DNA of 64,000 nt from Numida meleagris (GCF_002078875.1 NC_034438.1:64191276-64255275); one strand, 5' to 3'; shown: positions 1 through 9,322, numbered from the stretch's first letter. Made by a program: numbers and translations. Notes: generated from the sequence alone by a model not told the origin.

Positions 1-69
1 CGGAAGGGGTCGCACAGCGGTTGGGCAGCGCCAACTCCGAGCGTGATGGGTCCTTCTTTTGCTTTTCAG

Positions 70-3000
70 AAATCTGCAAAGTGTGGGAAGCCACTTCAAA
101 ATACATTCGGAGACAGCTACTGGAGAAGCGGGTGAGCCTTCCCTCCTGCTCGTGGCCCATCTTGCCCCTTTGCACCCGAACAGCAGGCAGGCCACGCAGC
201 ACCATGCCCAGGGCCAGCAGGCCTCCCAGCACCTTTCCCACCTCCGCCCAGCACTGCCACGGCTCCCTCTTCTTGTTTGTCTTTTCAGGCAGTGGATATT
301 GGAATCGGGAGCTTTGCAGTTGTGCCAACTCGTGCCGCTGCTGGACCAGATGGGGCTCTGGAAGTAGACACGCCTGTTTTCCAGTTGAACCAACATGTCC
401 AGACATTTTACAAGCTGAAGGATTCTAAGACCAAAATTCCTTGTAAGAAGAGTTTTGCTTTGCTTTGCTTTTGCTTTGCTTTGCTCTGCTGCACGACCCC
501 AGCATTTTGCTCCATGCTGCAATCCCAGTGACATGGCAAGAGCAAAGTCTCTTGCAACCTAGAGAGTGCTGGGCGAGGGTGCACATGGAGTGTCCCAGGA
601 GCCTGCCCCTCCCCTGGGCACCAGCCCCATCTCCCCAGCTCTCCCCAGCCTCTAGCTGGATGCTGGGAGCCGGTGGCAAAGCTTCCCTGCCCCTTCCGCT
701 ACCCTTCGGCTCTGCTCTGGAGACGTGGCCAAAGCGGACAAGGGCCACACCCTGCAGAGTGCTGCATGAGGGCCACAAGGGTGCTGACGACCCTTGCTCT
801 GTGAGTGTGCCGAGCTGTGCGGGGAGTGACGTGGTTGGCCTGTGTTCCTTTTGCAGCCGAGATATTCGAACATCCACTGAACTTCGAGGAGATTGCTGAA
901 ACCATCTACTTCCGCACGCCAATCGTAGAGCAGTGCATCCATGAGACCCTGCTCTTCCTTGCCGAGGCCCTCCGAGGAAAGAAGGAAGTGGACTTCTTGT
1001 TCAGGAGGCTTGGCATTCTTTCTCTGAGAGGGCGACAGGTCACCATGAACTTCTTTGACGACTGCGCCCTGGAGCTGGATGCGACGGGCAACATGCTGCC
1101 AGCTCTTCTCGGGGTGAGCTTGCACGTGTCCGGGGCTCCCCGCGGCGCTCTCAAACGAGGCTTGCCACCTTTGGGAGCAGCAGACACACGTGTGTGGCCT
1201 CTGCTCACTTGTGTCTGTCCCGACACAGGACTCCGAGATGATGAACATGATTGCGTTTCGAGGCAAAAACAAATTCACTCGACGCAGTGTGGACGGCTGC
1301 ATCGTGCTGCCAAGGTGAGCACAACCACTCCTGCAGCAGCCGGCCGGCCGAGGGAGCAGCTGCTCAGCTCACGCTTTGGGGCAGCTTCGTGCCAGGGCCT
1401 CTCTCCTGGCGAGGTCGATAGGCAAGAGCAGCCCTTTTCTGGGAGAGCTCCCACTCTGCCCATCGCTCGGTCCACCCAGACAGGGCAGCCCGATGGGCCA
1501 GTCCGTGGGCCATGGGCCCTGAGTCAGAGAGGCGGGAGGGCGCATGGGGGCAGCGAGGAGGGTCCTGGTGTTTGGGGCTGGCACGAAGGCAACAGAAGCT
1601 CGGGGCCAGAAGGTGCTGGAGACTGGAGGGCCCCTCAGCATCCACAGAGAGTCCTCCAGGGGCTCAGCACTAGCTCCCAAAGAGCCCTGCCAGCAGATTC
1701 TCTGTGTCAGGCACTGAGGGAGCATGGTGCCCTTTTTACCAGCTGGTGTCCTCTTGTTTCCAGGCTTGGATTGGAGAACTCAAAGACTTCCCAAGAAACA
1801 ACTTCCGTCAAGCCCCAGAGAGAGCTGCAGCCGTGGGGCGGGGGTGCCCGAAGAGGTAATGTCCCAGCAGGCTGCTGGCAGGGGCTGGCACACTCTCCTG
1901 TCATCCTGGCCAGGGCAGGAGAGCCAAGGCTGCAGTGTGGGAATGGAAGAGGGGAAGGCCCTTGTGTGAGGCCGCGCAGCCATCCTTGCAGATTTGGAGT
2001 GACCCCAGGCTGGCCCTTGGGCAGAAGGGAGCCCCGTGGGAGGGAAAAGTCTGGGCCTGCACGCTGGCCAAGTGTGCCCAGTGCTGTGAGAGAGGGAGGG
2101 GTGTCCGCTGCTCCCACAAGGAAAACGTTTGAACTGGAGGGGAAACCTCTTCTCTGCTGGGGAAGTCGCCCCTGGCCAGTAAGCCCTGGGGTTCCCGAGC
2201 ACCTCCCTGTGTGTCCCCGCTGCTGGGAGAGGGGTGAGAGAGAGAGCAGGATGGGCTCAGGAGGAATGCAGATGTGGGCTGAGTCCAGTGTCCAACTGGG
2301 CCAATGAGCCCCTGAAATGGTGGCTCCGCTCCCGGGGTGGCAATGAGTGTGGGTGAGCACGGCCAAGCAGCTCTGCCGCTGCTGCTCCGCTGCACGGTCA
2401 CAAGGATGATGTGGTGGTGTTCTCTTGCTTCCCATGCGCAGTGAGTGTGTACGATCCGGTGATGCTGGCTCGGCGCAGGGTGTCTAAAGCCGTGAAGGCA
2501 GAGCAGCAGCACAAGGAGGAGGAGAAGAAAAAGCAAAGGGTCCGATTCAGGTGAGCCTTGTGGAGAAGTAGAGTGGCAGGGGGTGGGGGGCACACCGTGC
2601 CCTGGCTTGTGCCAGGCACGTGTTTCCCTTGGCCGTGGAGCCCATGCCAAAAGGCCCTGGAAATGACAAGGTGACAACAGCCACAGTCCCTTGTGCTGCT
2701 GGAGCAGAGGTGTGGGCTGCGAGCCCAGCGGTGAGAAACTGCTTCGACCTGTGCTCCCACCAGCTCAACCTGCTGTGTCTCTTTAGGTTCCTGCCACAGC
2801 TTGAGCAGATGTACATGGAAGAGCTGAGGCAGCCAAAACCTCCAGCTCAGCCGGGGCCCTCTGCCCGTGCCCAGCAGGCCTCCAAAATGGTATGCCAGAG
2901 GCATTGATCCGGCACCCTTGTATCCATCCCTTCTGGGGCCCAGCGCGGGGCAGGCGTGGCAGCAGCAGCTGCCCTCCCAGGGCTCCCTGCCCAAGCCCCA

Positions 3001-3862
3001 GGAGACTGACGCTGCCGGCGGTTGTGTTTCCCTGGCCTGCAGGCAGCGCGCTCAGTGCGCGCTCAAATCGAAGAAAGACGGCTCCAGGTGCTGATGGCCT
3101 CCAAGCGCAAGGAGGTCGAAGCTGAAATCCAAGGCCAGCGCAGGGAGAGCACACAGCGGCAGAGCGTGGAGAGAAGCCAGGTACAGTGTGGACTAACCAC
3201 CCTCTGCGGGGACAGAGCATTTCCCCCCACTCCTCAGGAGGGGAGCAGCGGTCCAGAGCTCCTAGACACAGCAGCATTGCTGGGGCCACCTGGCCAGGAA
3301 GCAGCCGCTGTCTGCCCACTGCCCTGCCCATCGCCATGCGAGAAGAGCTGCTGCAAAGAGCACAGGGCAAAGGCAGCTGCTGGCTGGGCACGTGAAGATG
3401 AAACCAAGCCTGTGTGAGGCACCTGCCTCAGCTGAGGCACTGGGGCCTGCTCACCCGCCCCTGGGCTGAAAAGCCATTTCCTGCTCTTGGCTTCAGGGAG
3501 TGAGAGCTGAAGCCTGGGCGGAGTCTGTGTTGGAGAGAGAGAGCCCGCTGCTCTTCAGTGCCATTTCCTGCACGACCACATTCTGAAGGGCAGCCCCAGC
3601 TCCTTCCAACAGTTCTTTAGGGCAATCTCTCTTGCCTTTGCAGAACCCCTTCCACCGCCTGCTGGAGGGTGACCCTCGTCCTTCCTATGTCCTGAGAAGG
3701 GAGTACAACCAGAAGCTGGTGGAGCAGCACCAAAACACTGCACCAGGCACCAGCAACTGCGCCCAGGGACTCTCAGGCAGAACCTCCCACCGCTGCACGC
3801 TGCCACCTTTGCAGCAGGAGAGCTGTCAGCAGCGGAGGCGAGGGGCACCTTTCCAACGATGA
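70..3862 (+). CDS. CCDC81-like: CCDC81-like protein, 3' nine coding exons (gene runs off the left edge)
   Basis: I read nine exons: 70-131, 289-442, 857-1113, 1229-1314, 1764-1855, 2442-2550, 2787-2889, 3043-3180 and 3644-3862. Each has an AG acceptor and GT donor, and all the codon phases join (about 405 residues before TGA at 3860-3862). The first four exons encode the two HU-like DNA-binding-fold domains seen at the N terminus of CCDC81. Landmarks are VWEATSKYIRRQLLEKR, then DIGIGSFAVV, then HPLNFEEIAETI and FFDDCALELD. Exons 6-9 are charged and coiled-coil-like (KAEQQHKEEEKKKQ; RAQIEERRLQVLMASKRKEVE) and end in a short arginine-rich tail. CCDC81 is linked to centrosomes and cilia in mammals, and birds carry many CCDC81-like copies. 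The start codon and first exon(s) lie outside the window. I see no stop or frameshift inside the exons, so the copy looks intact, but expression is unknown. Family call is confident; exact paralogue is not. Confidence 0.85.
453..490. repeat. (TTTGC)n microsatellite in intron
   Basis: Imperfect pentamer repeats of TTTGC begin about ten bases after the donor of the second exon of the CCDC81-like gene. Length variation here could sit close enough to the donor to matter, but nothing in the sequence shows that it does. Confidence 0.8.
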
Positions 3863-3874
3863 CATTTTCAATGA

Positions 3875-3880
3875 AATAAA
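3875..3880 (+). terminator. Polyadenylation signal AATAAA of the CCDC81-like gene
   Basis: A canonical AATAAA lies 12 bases after the TGA stop codon, giving a very short 3' UTR. It supports 3644-3862 as the terminal exon. The downstream sequence is T/G-rich (around 3896-3930), as expected of a cleavage region. Confidence 0.75.
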
Positions 3881-4181
3881 GGGGAATTTACAGCTTCTGT
3901 AGTGTTTGCCTTACGTGATTGTTTTGTGCGCGTGAATTGCATTGCTTCTGCAATGACTTCAGAGTCTCAGCAAACCGGCATTCTGCCTAGGGAAGGTTGC
4001 TACTCCTAGGTAAGCAGGACATCTGAAGCCTGAAAGTAGAGTCTTAACATCCCACTGTGGGGACGCACAGTGGGTCTCGGACCATGTATTGGAGGAGGAC
4101 GTTCGTGATACACCTGGAGCAAGACTGTGACACAGATGAGGTCAAATGTTGTCCAACAAGTTTATGACAAATCCTAGCCAG
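3881..4181. other. Gap between the gene end and the older provirus
   Basis: About 300 bases without a readable gene. It may be the degraded 3' part of the older provirus env or unique flank; I could not find an LTR edge here. Confidence 0.4.
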
Positions 4182-4322
4182 TTAGGCTGGGTACGTGTGC
4201 TGAGGCTGTAAGTGAGAGGAGGACAACTGCTCGAGGCAGTGATGGTGGTGGTACCACAGACATCCCATGAGAATGGCCAAGATGAGAAAGGAGGTTGCCA
4301 GGCACAGTAGTAAGGTCAGCAT
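4182..4322 (-). pseudogene. Short ORF at the expected env start of the older provirus
   Basis: A 46-codon minus-strand frame opens with ATG (4320-4322) and stops at TAA (4182-4184). The N-terminal half is strongly hydrophobic (LLLCLATSFLILAILMGCLW) like a signal peptide or membrane anchor, followed by a run of His. It lies just downstream of the integrase C-terminal remnant, where a retroviral env would begin. It could also be chance; no SU-like sequence follows. Confidence 0.35.
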
Positions 4323-4804
4323 TTTCCCCCTCAGGTACTTGAAAGGCAGATAAAAGGAATATTCCAGTCCTGAAAAACTGGCGTTAAAAAGAGGGGAAAA
4401 TCCATCCTAGGTCGATCTTATATGTTTGACCTTGGTCTTGCCCTTCTAGGTATACTTATTGAGGGGTTCTTTTCAGGTCAGGGGGACAGGCCCCACATTA
4501 GGTGAATGGACCAGCATCAGCTGGCCGGGGGAGTAGCTGTGTCCTGTTATTTTGCCTGTGTCTGCATCAGCAGCAATGGTCAAAAGTGAGGGAGCCTTAG
4601 AATGGGAAGCATTAAATGGGGGACAACCATTAATCCTCCAGCAGTCGCTGACTCTTTTAACAACATCGGAGAGGTGTGTGGCCCAGTTGGGTTTTCCCAT
4701 TTTCAAAAAATTAAGAAGGCCATTGGATCATTCCACAATATGTTAGCTGGAGGGTAATAGAGAGTGTGGAAAACCCACTGAACACCTTCCTCTCTGGCCC
4801 AATC
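4323..4804 (-). pseudogene. Integrase C-terminal part of the older provirus (left of the insertion)
   Basis: In the minus-strand direction this begins directly beyond the 3' LTR of the younger provirus. It reads as the rest of an integrase catalytic core (EEGVQWVFHTLYYP near 4760-4795), then a C-terminal segment ending in VGPVPLT near 4475. Frames switch and stops occur, so it is dead. It joins logically to the integrase piece at 9553-9990, the two having been split by the younger element. Which retroviral class it belongs to is not settled by what is left. Confidence 0.65.
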
Positions 4805-5014
4805 TGTTGTCTACGACAACATATTAAGGCTTCCCTTCCGTCTGCACCTCCGCGTGCGGGGGCATACGGGACACATACACAGTATATAGCGCCGAAATGC
4901 CAATTTAATGCTGCGCAACAAGGCTATTTATACCCATACACGTGACCGCCCTGGATACCCGTGACCCTAGAACCCTCCCCTGGTGCACGCAGGCACCGCC
5001 CATTTCATCCCACA
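4805..5014 (-). repeat. 3' LTR of the younger provirus
   Basis: 210 bp, with ends 5'-TGTGGG...CAACA-3' on the minus strand (TG...CA). It aligns without gaps to 9343-9552 with 13 mismatches, all transitions. On the minus strand a TATAAATA box lies at 4925-4932 and an ATTAAA, a possible polyadenylation signal, at 4904-4909. Confidence 0.92.
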
Positions 5015-5028
5015 CCTCCCCCCTCTTT
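5015..5028 (-). promoter_or_regulatory. Polypurine tract
   Basis: Fourteen purines on the minus strand (AAAGAGGGGGGAGG) directly touch the TG start of the 3' LTR. This is the primer site for plus-strand DNA synthesis in retroviruses and fixes the LTR boundary. Confidence 0.88.
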
Positions 5029-5368
5029 AACAGCCTCTTTAATATGTTCCCACTTTTTGGTTCCCAGTTTCCCCACAAGGCCTAAATGTGTCTTATATAT
5101 ACTAGGCAGGGCAGGTCCTGTCACGTCACATCCCGCACGCTCAGTCACCGCCTACTACATTTTTCTTCTCCCATGCCTGGAAAAGCCTTGCCCCATTACA
5201 GCGCAATCGCAAAATCCCTAGGCCTTTTATAACCTATTTCCTAACTAACTTATCTACTGCTTAAACTCTAATGTTCGCACATTATACGAGTGCGTACTTC
5301 ATTATTAACTCTAAGACTTATCACAAGCGTTCGCGTAGTCTATGGTATTCCATGCGCTGATCAAAAGC
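5029..5368 (-). other. Untranslated stretch between env and the polypurine tract
   Basis: About 340 bases between the env stop and the polypurine tract. I see no long frame and no recognisable accessory gene. It corresponds to the 3' non-coding region of alpharetroviruses. Confidence 0.55.
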
Positions 5369-5896
5369 TCATTCCATCATTCTCTGCAAGCATTGGTGCA
5401 AACATCCCATTAAGCATGGCAAGCAAAATGCAATGCAGATAAACACTAATAGCACTACACCAGCTACTTTGAGTATCTGGGTGACCCACGGCCCAAGTCC
5501 GCCAAACAGGTTTCTCAGCCAATCGCCAGACGGATCATTGTCAACCGTTATCTTCTGCGTATGTTCTCTCATCCACGCCACCTTCTGGTGTATAGACTCG
5601 CTGTGATCAGATAAATTGAAGCAACACATGCCTTCCACATCCTGACATCCGTGGCCTTGAGCCAATCAGAGGAAGTCTATGGCAGCTCTATTTTGTAACA
5701 CCGCATGTCTGATGTTGTCCACATCCATGAGCAGCTCGCTCAGTACCTCTGTAGTGGCGTTTGCCTGCTTAACTGACCAACAGGCCAATCGCTCAATTTC
5801 CCGCAAGGCATGTGCTGCAGCAACACCAGGCGTTAGAGCCGAAGCAAAGATACGTGCCGTGACACTCCATAACTTGACGTCATCATTGCAATCCTC
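5369..5896 (-). pseudogene. env: env TM (transmembrane subunit) remnant of the younger provirus
   Basis: A minus-strand frame reads as a retroviral TM protein of the alpharetrovirus kind. In order it shows an Ala-rich hydrophobic segment, a heptad helix ([19 protein letters not shown]), the CX6CC loop (CQDVEGMCC near 5630), a tryptophan-containing linker and a membrane anchor ([19 protein letters not shown]) before TGA at 5369-5371. An in-frame TGA at 5666-5668 interrupts it between the helix and the cysteine loop, and another TGA precedes 5897. SU is missing except possibly a Cys-rich scrap around 5940-6050. It would normally anchor the envelope spike; here it cannot make a full protein. Confidence 0.85.
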
Positions 5897-6098
5897 TCAA
5901 AGCGTATGCACAGACTTAACCCCTGCTCGCAGGGGCCACACGCTGGCCCAGGTGAGGACTGTGGGAGGTGCAAGTGCAAGGAGTGCATGTATCCAAGGAC
6001 CCTCCCATCGTGTTGGATCTGTGACAAACAATGTCTTTGCTCAACCCAGAACGTGGTCGATCATGGGACTTGTGTGTGCTGCGTGAAGGGCCTCTCTA
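5897..6098 (-). other. Scar between integrase and TM remnants
   Basis: This 200-base stretch replaces the end of pol and nearly all of SU. A short Cys-rich reading near 5950-6030 ([15 protein letters not shown]) may be left over from SU, but frames are broken and I would not assign it firmly. Confidence 0.4.
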
Positions 6099-6410
6099 TC
6101 ACTGCTCCAACAATGACGAGGACAACTGCGCTGACGACCCCTCTTTAAGGGCATGGAGCCGCCCTTTCAGGAGCTGATGTGCGCGCTCCACAATTGCTTG
6201 CCCTTGGGATTTATGCGGGATCCCAAACACATGCTGGATGCCCCAAGTGCAGCACCAGGCCTCGAAACAATGGCTCTTGTAGCCCGGTCCATTGTCCATT
6301 TTTAACTATGTGGGAGCCCCCATTATTGCGACTGCAAGGCGTAATGCCTTGACACAGTCGTGCCCTTTTTGTCCTGTGTGGGCGGAAGCCCATAGCATAC
6401 TGTGACAGCA
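6099..6410 (-). pseudogene. pol: Integrase catalytic-core remnant of the younger provirus
   Basis: Two overlapping minus-strand frames show part of a retroviral integrase core: LWASAHTGQKGHDCVKALR (about 6350-6405), then DNGPGY near 6290 and IPHKSQGQAIVERAH near 6170-6210. DNGP and the later Glu in QAIVERAH correspond to the second Asp and the Glu of the D,D-35-E triad. The N-terminal zinc domain and first catalytic Asp are absent, and a frame change separates the two pieces. The 5' side abuts the host-like insert instead of RNase H. Confidence 0.85.
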
Positions 6411-6429
6411 GATGCCTTCATACGCTGCG

Positions 6430-6640
6430 ACAAAACCTGTCTTATTTAATTTGTTTTCTTCTTTTATACAGCTTGTGTGGATATCCACCATTTAATGAGC
6501 AAAGTGCTCAACTATCTCTGAAAGACCAAATCACTCGTGGAGAATACACATTCATTTCAAAAGAATGGAAACACGTACCTGATCCTGCATCTGTGGAGAA
6601 TGCCATAAAAGGCAATGAGAAATGAGAGCTTTGATTCTGC
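6430..6640 (+). pseudogene. CHEK2-like: CHEK2-like kinase exon fragment captured inside the provirus
   Basis: On the strand opposite to the provirus, a T-rich tract ends in AG at 6470-6471. It is followed by an open frame reading LCGYPPFNEQSAQLSLKDQI, then TRGEYTFISKEWKHV and on to a TGA near 6624. GYPPF followed by QxSLKDQIT and YxFI..xW is the pattern I recall from the C-lobe of the checkpoint kinase CHEK2, downstream of the activation loop. The resemblance fades after WKHV, roughly where I expect the CHEK2 exon to end. It lies between protease and integrase, where RT should be. An acceptor-like intron edge means the source was genomic DNA or unspliced RNA, not mRNA. It could belong to another CAMK-family kinase. 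Not expected to be functional. Confidence 0.72.
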
Positions 6641-6830
6641 AGCTTCTTGGGAATAACAGCTGTTGCTTTAAGTCAGAGCTTCGATCCACCAGTTTTTAGG
6701 CTGCTCCTGACAGCATCCAGCAGAAGAGCAACTGCTGGTTTGTGCTTCCCGTGAGTAGGCGCTGCTGCCTGCCTGCTGGCCAGACTTTTCTGCTGGCTGC
6801 TGTAGGACTGGAGGGATCCTGATGCCTATT
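6641..6830. other. Junction zone between the captured fragment and the protease remnant
   Basis: The minus-strand protease frame stays open to about 6696, but the residues beyond the LLGRD region stop resembling protease. The exact breakpoint between provirus and captured host DNA lies somewhere here. I could not tell viral from host bases by eye. Confidence 0.4.
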
Positions 6831-7187
6831 TGCTACAACCTGGCTGTCGGGCTCTATGACAACTCTCGCCCCGGCGAGGGCTAAGAGGTCACGTCCCAGC
6901 AATGAGAGCGGGATGTCCAGGACATAAGGCCAAATCGGCCCTGCCATCCGCTCCTGCGCATTGTCCTCCCACGAAAAGAGAGCGGGGTAGTGACTGCGGT
7001 GGCCCGTCACGAAACCCCCCACCCCACTAATCGCGCGTGGGAGTACTTCCAGGGCCCAAGAGGAGGGCCACACAGCCATTGAAATGGTGGTGACATCCGC
7101 TCCAGAATCAATTAAAAAGGAAATGGTTCGGACTTGGCTGAGCTGGGCCTTGAATCCTGACTCTTGCGTTAAGTATGGGTCTGCTTC
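6696..7187 (-). pseudogene. pro: Aspartic protease remnant of the younger provirus
   Basis: In the same frame as gag, this reads SFLIDSGADVTTIS, whose D-S-G is the catalytic triplet (7092-7109), then a flap-like GVGGFVTGH, then LLGRDLLALAGARV (about 6860-6903), the LLGRD motif near the end of retroviral proteases. The enzyme cleaves the Gag polyprotein. An in-frame TAG just upstream cuts it off from gag. The part after about 6830 no longer resembles protease and may be filler from the deletion that removed RT. Confidence 0.8.
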
Positions 7188-7556
7188 CTAGATCAAAACT
7201 AACTTGAACCAATGGTATGTCAGCCTGGCTGACAGATTGTCCCTCTTCTATGCCTGATTCCCCTACTAGGCAGAATGTTGCTGGCTCCCTCCCTGGTGCA
7301 CAGTATTGGACAGGTACCTCAAGACCCTGCTCCAGGGCTTTGAAGCCCGCAACCCAAACTGCCGTTGGCGGCTTTATTCGTGTCCCTGGTCTGGTCCGGG
7401 CCATGGTGCAGCCCACGCCTGCGGATTTTGTTTGACAGTCGGAGGGACCCATTGCTGTTGTCGAGGGGTCAGTCCCCCATTCCCCCCGACCTTTCAGTTT
7501 CCCGATGGCTCTTCTGTAGTCGGTGCTCCAGTCTTCTTTTGTGTGCAGTCTTTTGC
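7188..7556 (-). pseudogene. Disrupted nucleocapsid tail and gag-pro linker
   Basis: The gag frame continues after the TGA at 7557-7559 with the last Cys of the zinc knuckle (AKDC) and a Pro/Gln-rich stretch (WVPPTVKQNPQAWAAPWPGP), then hits more stops. Another frame is open from 7578 to 7108 and looks coding-like in its second half (LEVPVQYCAPGREPATFCLV). At least one frameshift is therefore likely. No second CCHC knuckle is visible, though alpharetrovirus nucleocapsids normally have two. Confidence 0.55.
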
Positions 7557-9233
7557 TCAATGCCCTTCCCTTCCGCAACGGAAGCAGACGTCAGGTGTGG
7601 TTTGGACTGCCATTGCTTGCAGAGTTGCTGTTACTCCAGCAACCTGCTCAGACAAAACCGCAGCCAGTGGCTGCACGTCTTGAGCTCGACCGAAAGCACA
7701 GCCACGTGCTATGTGTTCCCCAGCTGTGGTTGTGGCAGGCAGCACTATTTCCTGAGCTTCCAGAGGCAGGTTGCTACTCGAAATAGCTGTCTGCACTCTG
7801 TCTGCAAAGGATCTGAAATGCTCCCCAGGTTTTTGCCTAATGTGAAGATAACTCGGCGACCCACTAGTAAGTGCATTCATCCGCTCAAGCGCTCGCCTAC
7901 CCAAATCTGCCACTGCAATAAGAACGGCGTCTGGCAAAATCAGCTGTTCCTGAGGGGTACTCCAGTTTCCCTTTCCTGCAATGGCATCCGTCGGAATGTT
8001 GTGCAGAGGATGAGCTGGGTCTGCCTGCGCACGAGCTTGCAAACCGTCTACCTCTTCCTGAATGTATGCCTCAAAAATCGGTACCTGCGCCGGGGTGAGG
8101 CACGCCCGTGCACACTGTCGCCAATCGAAAATCAGTGGGCCACTAAGACTAATAGCGTCCAACAGGACCTGCGCCTGCGATCTGGTAAAACCTCCCTCTT
8201 GGACCGCCTTTCTCAATTGTAATAGCATTTTGTAATCTACAGGTTGCCACTGGGGACCCTGCGGTCCGCCAAGAAAAACAGGGTAACAAGAGCGCGGCAT
8301 TGGCTCAAGCTCGCATCTGGAGAGCATGCACTCCCGAGCACGAATAACCCAGCGCACACCGGCTCTGCGAACTTGCTCTCGTGCCTGCCCCTGCCGTCCC
8401 CTTTCCCCTTCAGACGGCAGGTCTGTGCAAAGGCAACCCTCCTCCTCCCCAGAGGAACTGGTCTCGTCATCCGCCCAACGCCTTTGGGACCCCCCCATTC
8501 TATTTTTGGGGCTAAAAGCCCGCTTCGAGGTTGAGGGAAGAGGCCGCTCCGCAGGGCTAAATCCCGGTGTTCTTTCCTCAGCTATGCCCGTCGCAGCTGC
8601 ACCATGGGGTGCTGTAACATAGGGCGGAGGCGCCACTGTAAAAGTGGGCGTCCCTGCTTGAGCTGGCCAGGGGGCCGAAGGAGTGGGAGCCCTCAGGAAA
8701 CACGTCAGCGTTCCCCTCGGGTTCATAGACCAAAACTGCCCGTCATCAGAGATCTGCACCCCTGGGGTCGCCTGTCCCTGTCTCGGTGCCCCTAAAGGGG
8801 CTAAAAGCGAAACTTCCGTCCCCGTTTCTTCCCCTGACTTGCCCGTCTTGTTTTCCTCTCCCTCTGACCGTTCCCTTCCCTGCTCCCCACCAGTTTTGGC
8901 CGTCTCAGTGTCATCAGGCGTCCCCGATAACACTTGACGCGCTGTGGCATCGAGATGCCGCTCGTCTTTCACTTTCTGTATCACACTTCTCACCGTCTCC
9001 AGCACAGGGATGAGTCCCAGTGCCTCCTTATTTCCCGCACTTGCCCCTTCCCACAGTTCCTGACCCGCCTTCTCTAGTGCCAATCTCTGCAGACAGTCCA
9101 TTGGGGACTCCGCACGCTGCTTGCGCAGCATCCACTGAAGGAGTGCGAGGCACTCCTTCTTATGTAGTGTTAACCCTACTTCCTTGGCCAAGGATTTTAG
9201 CTTACTCACCACTTCTTGCATGCCGAGCCCCAT
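7557..9233 (-). pseudogene. gag: gag polyprotein, long open frame ending in a stop within the zinc knuckle
   Basis: An uninterrupted frame of 558 codons starts at ATG 9231-9233. In order it holds a helical matrix-like N terminus (about residues 1-95), an acidic linker, a Pro-rich segment with a PPPY late-budding motif (about 202-205), a capsid (about 317-540), and the start of a CCHC zinc knuckle (CFRCGREGH). The capsid includes the major homology region around 465-485, with Q, E, F and R of the QxxxExxF...R pattern. The codon after that His is TGA, while the final Cys of the knuckle follows in the same frame. One nonsense change thus truncates it. Gag assembles the particle and packages RNA. 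It is by far the best-kept gene in this provirus. Confidence 0.88.
9201..9212 (-). promoter_or_regulatory. Likely retroviral splice donor inside gag
   Basis: On the minus strand GTG|GTGAGTAAG places a strong 5' splice site after the eighth gag codon. Alpharetroviruses splice from a donor a few codons into gag to make env mRNA, so position and strength both fit. Function is inferred from position only. Confidence 0.6.
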
Positions 9234-9250
9234 CACGGCTCTGGCCTTCC

Positions 9251-9319
9251 GGCGCCTTGCTCGTGCCCAAAATGACGTCGTCCGGTGCCTTGCTCGCGCC
9301 CGGCGCCTTGCTCGTGCCC
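9251..9319 (-). repeat. Triplicated 18-bp unit in the proviral leader
   Basis: The 18-mer GGCGCCTTGCTCGTGCCC (plus strand) occurs at 9251-9268 and 9302-9319 exactly, and at 9284-9301 with two changes. The last two copies are adjacent. They lie between the primer site and gag, the region that in retroviruses usually carries RNA dimer and packaging signals; GGCGCC is itself palindromic. Confidence 0.8.
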
Positions 9320-9322
9320 AAT

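Noticed and set aside
805..2307. A 500-codon plus-strand open frame across the CCDC81-like gene
   Set aside because: It reads straight through several introns that have clear splice sites; only the parts inside exons are coding, and after the fourth exon it is in unspliced sequence.
425..3440. Many minus-strand open frames of 60-260 codons opposite the gene
   Set aside because: They are antisense shadows in GC-rich DNA, without domains or codon signals of their own.
5679..6148. Plus-strand frames across the env region (135 and 80 codons)
   Set aside because: They are opposite the TM and integrase remnants; the minus-strand readings have diagnostic motifs and these do not.
7365..8222. A 285-codon plus-strand frame opposite gag
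   Set aside because: It lies antisense to the well-supported gag frame and shows no recognisable domain.
9251..9319. CRISPR-like array
   Set aside because: Only three units, two directly adjacent without spacer, inside a vertebrate proviral leader.
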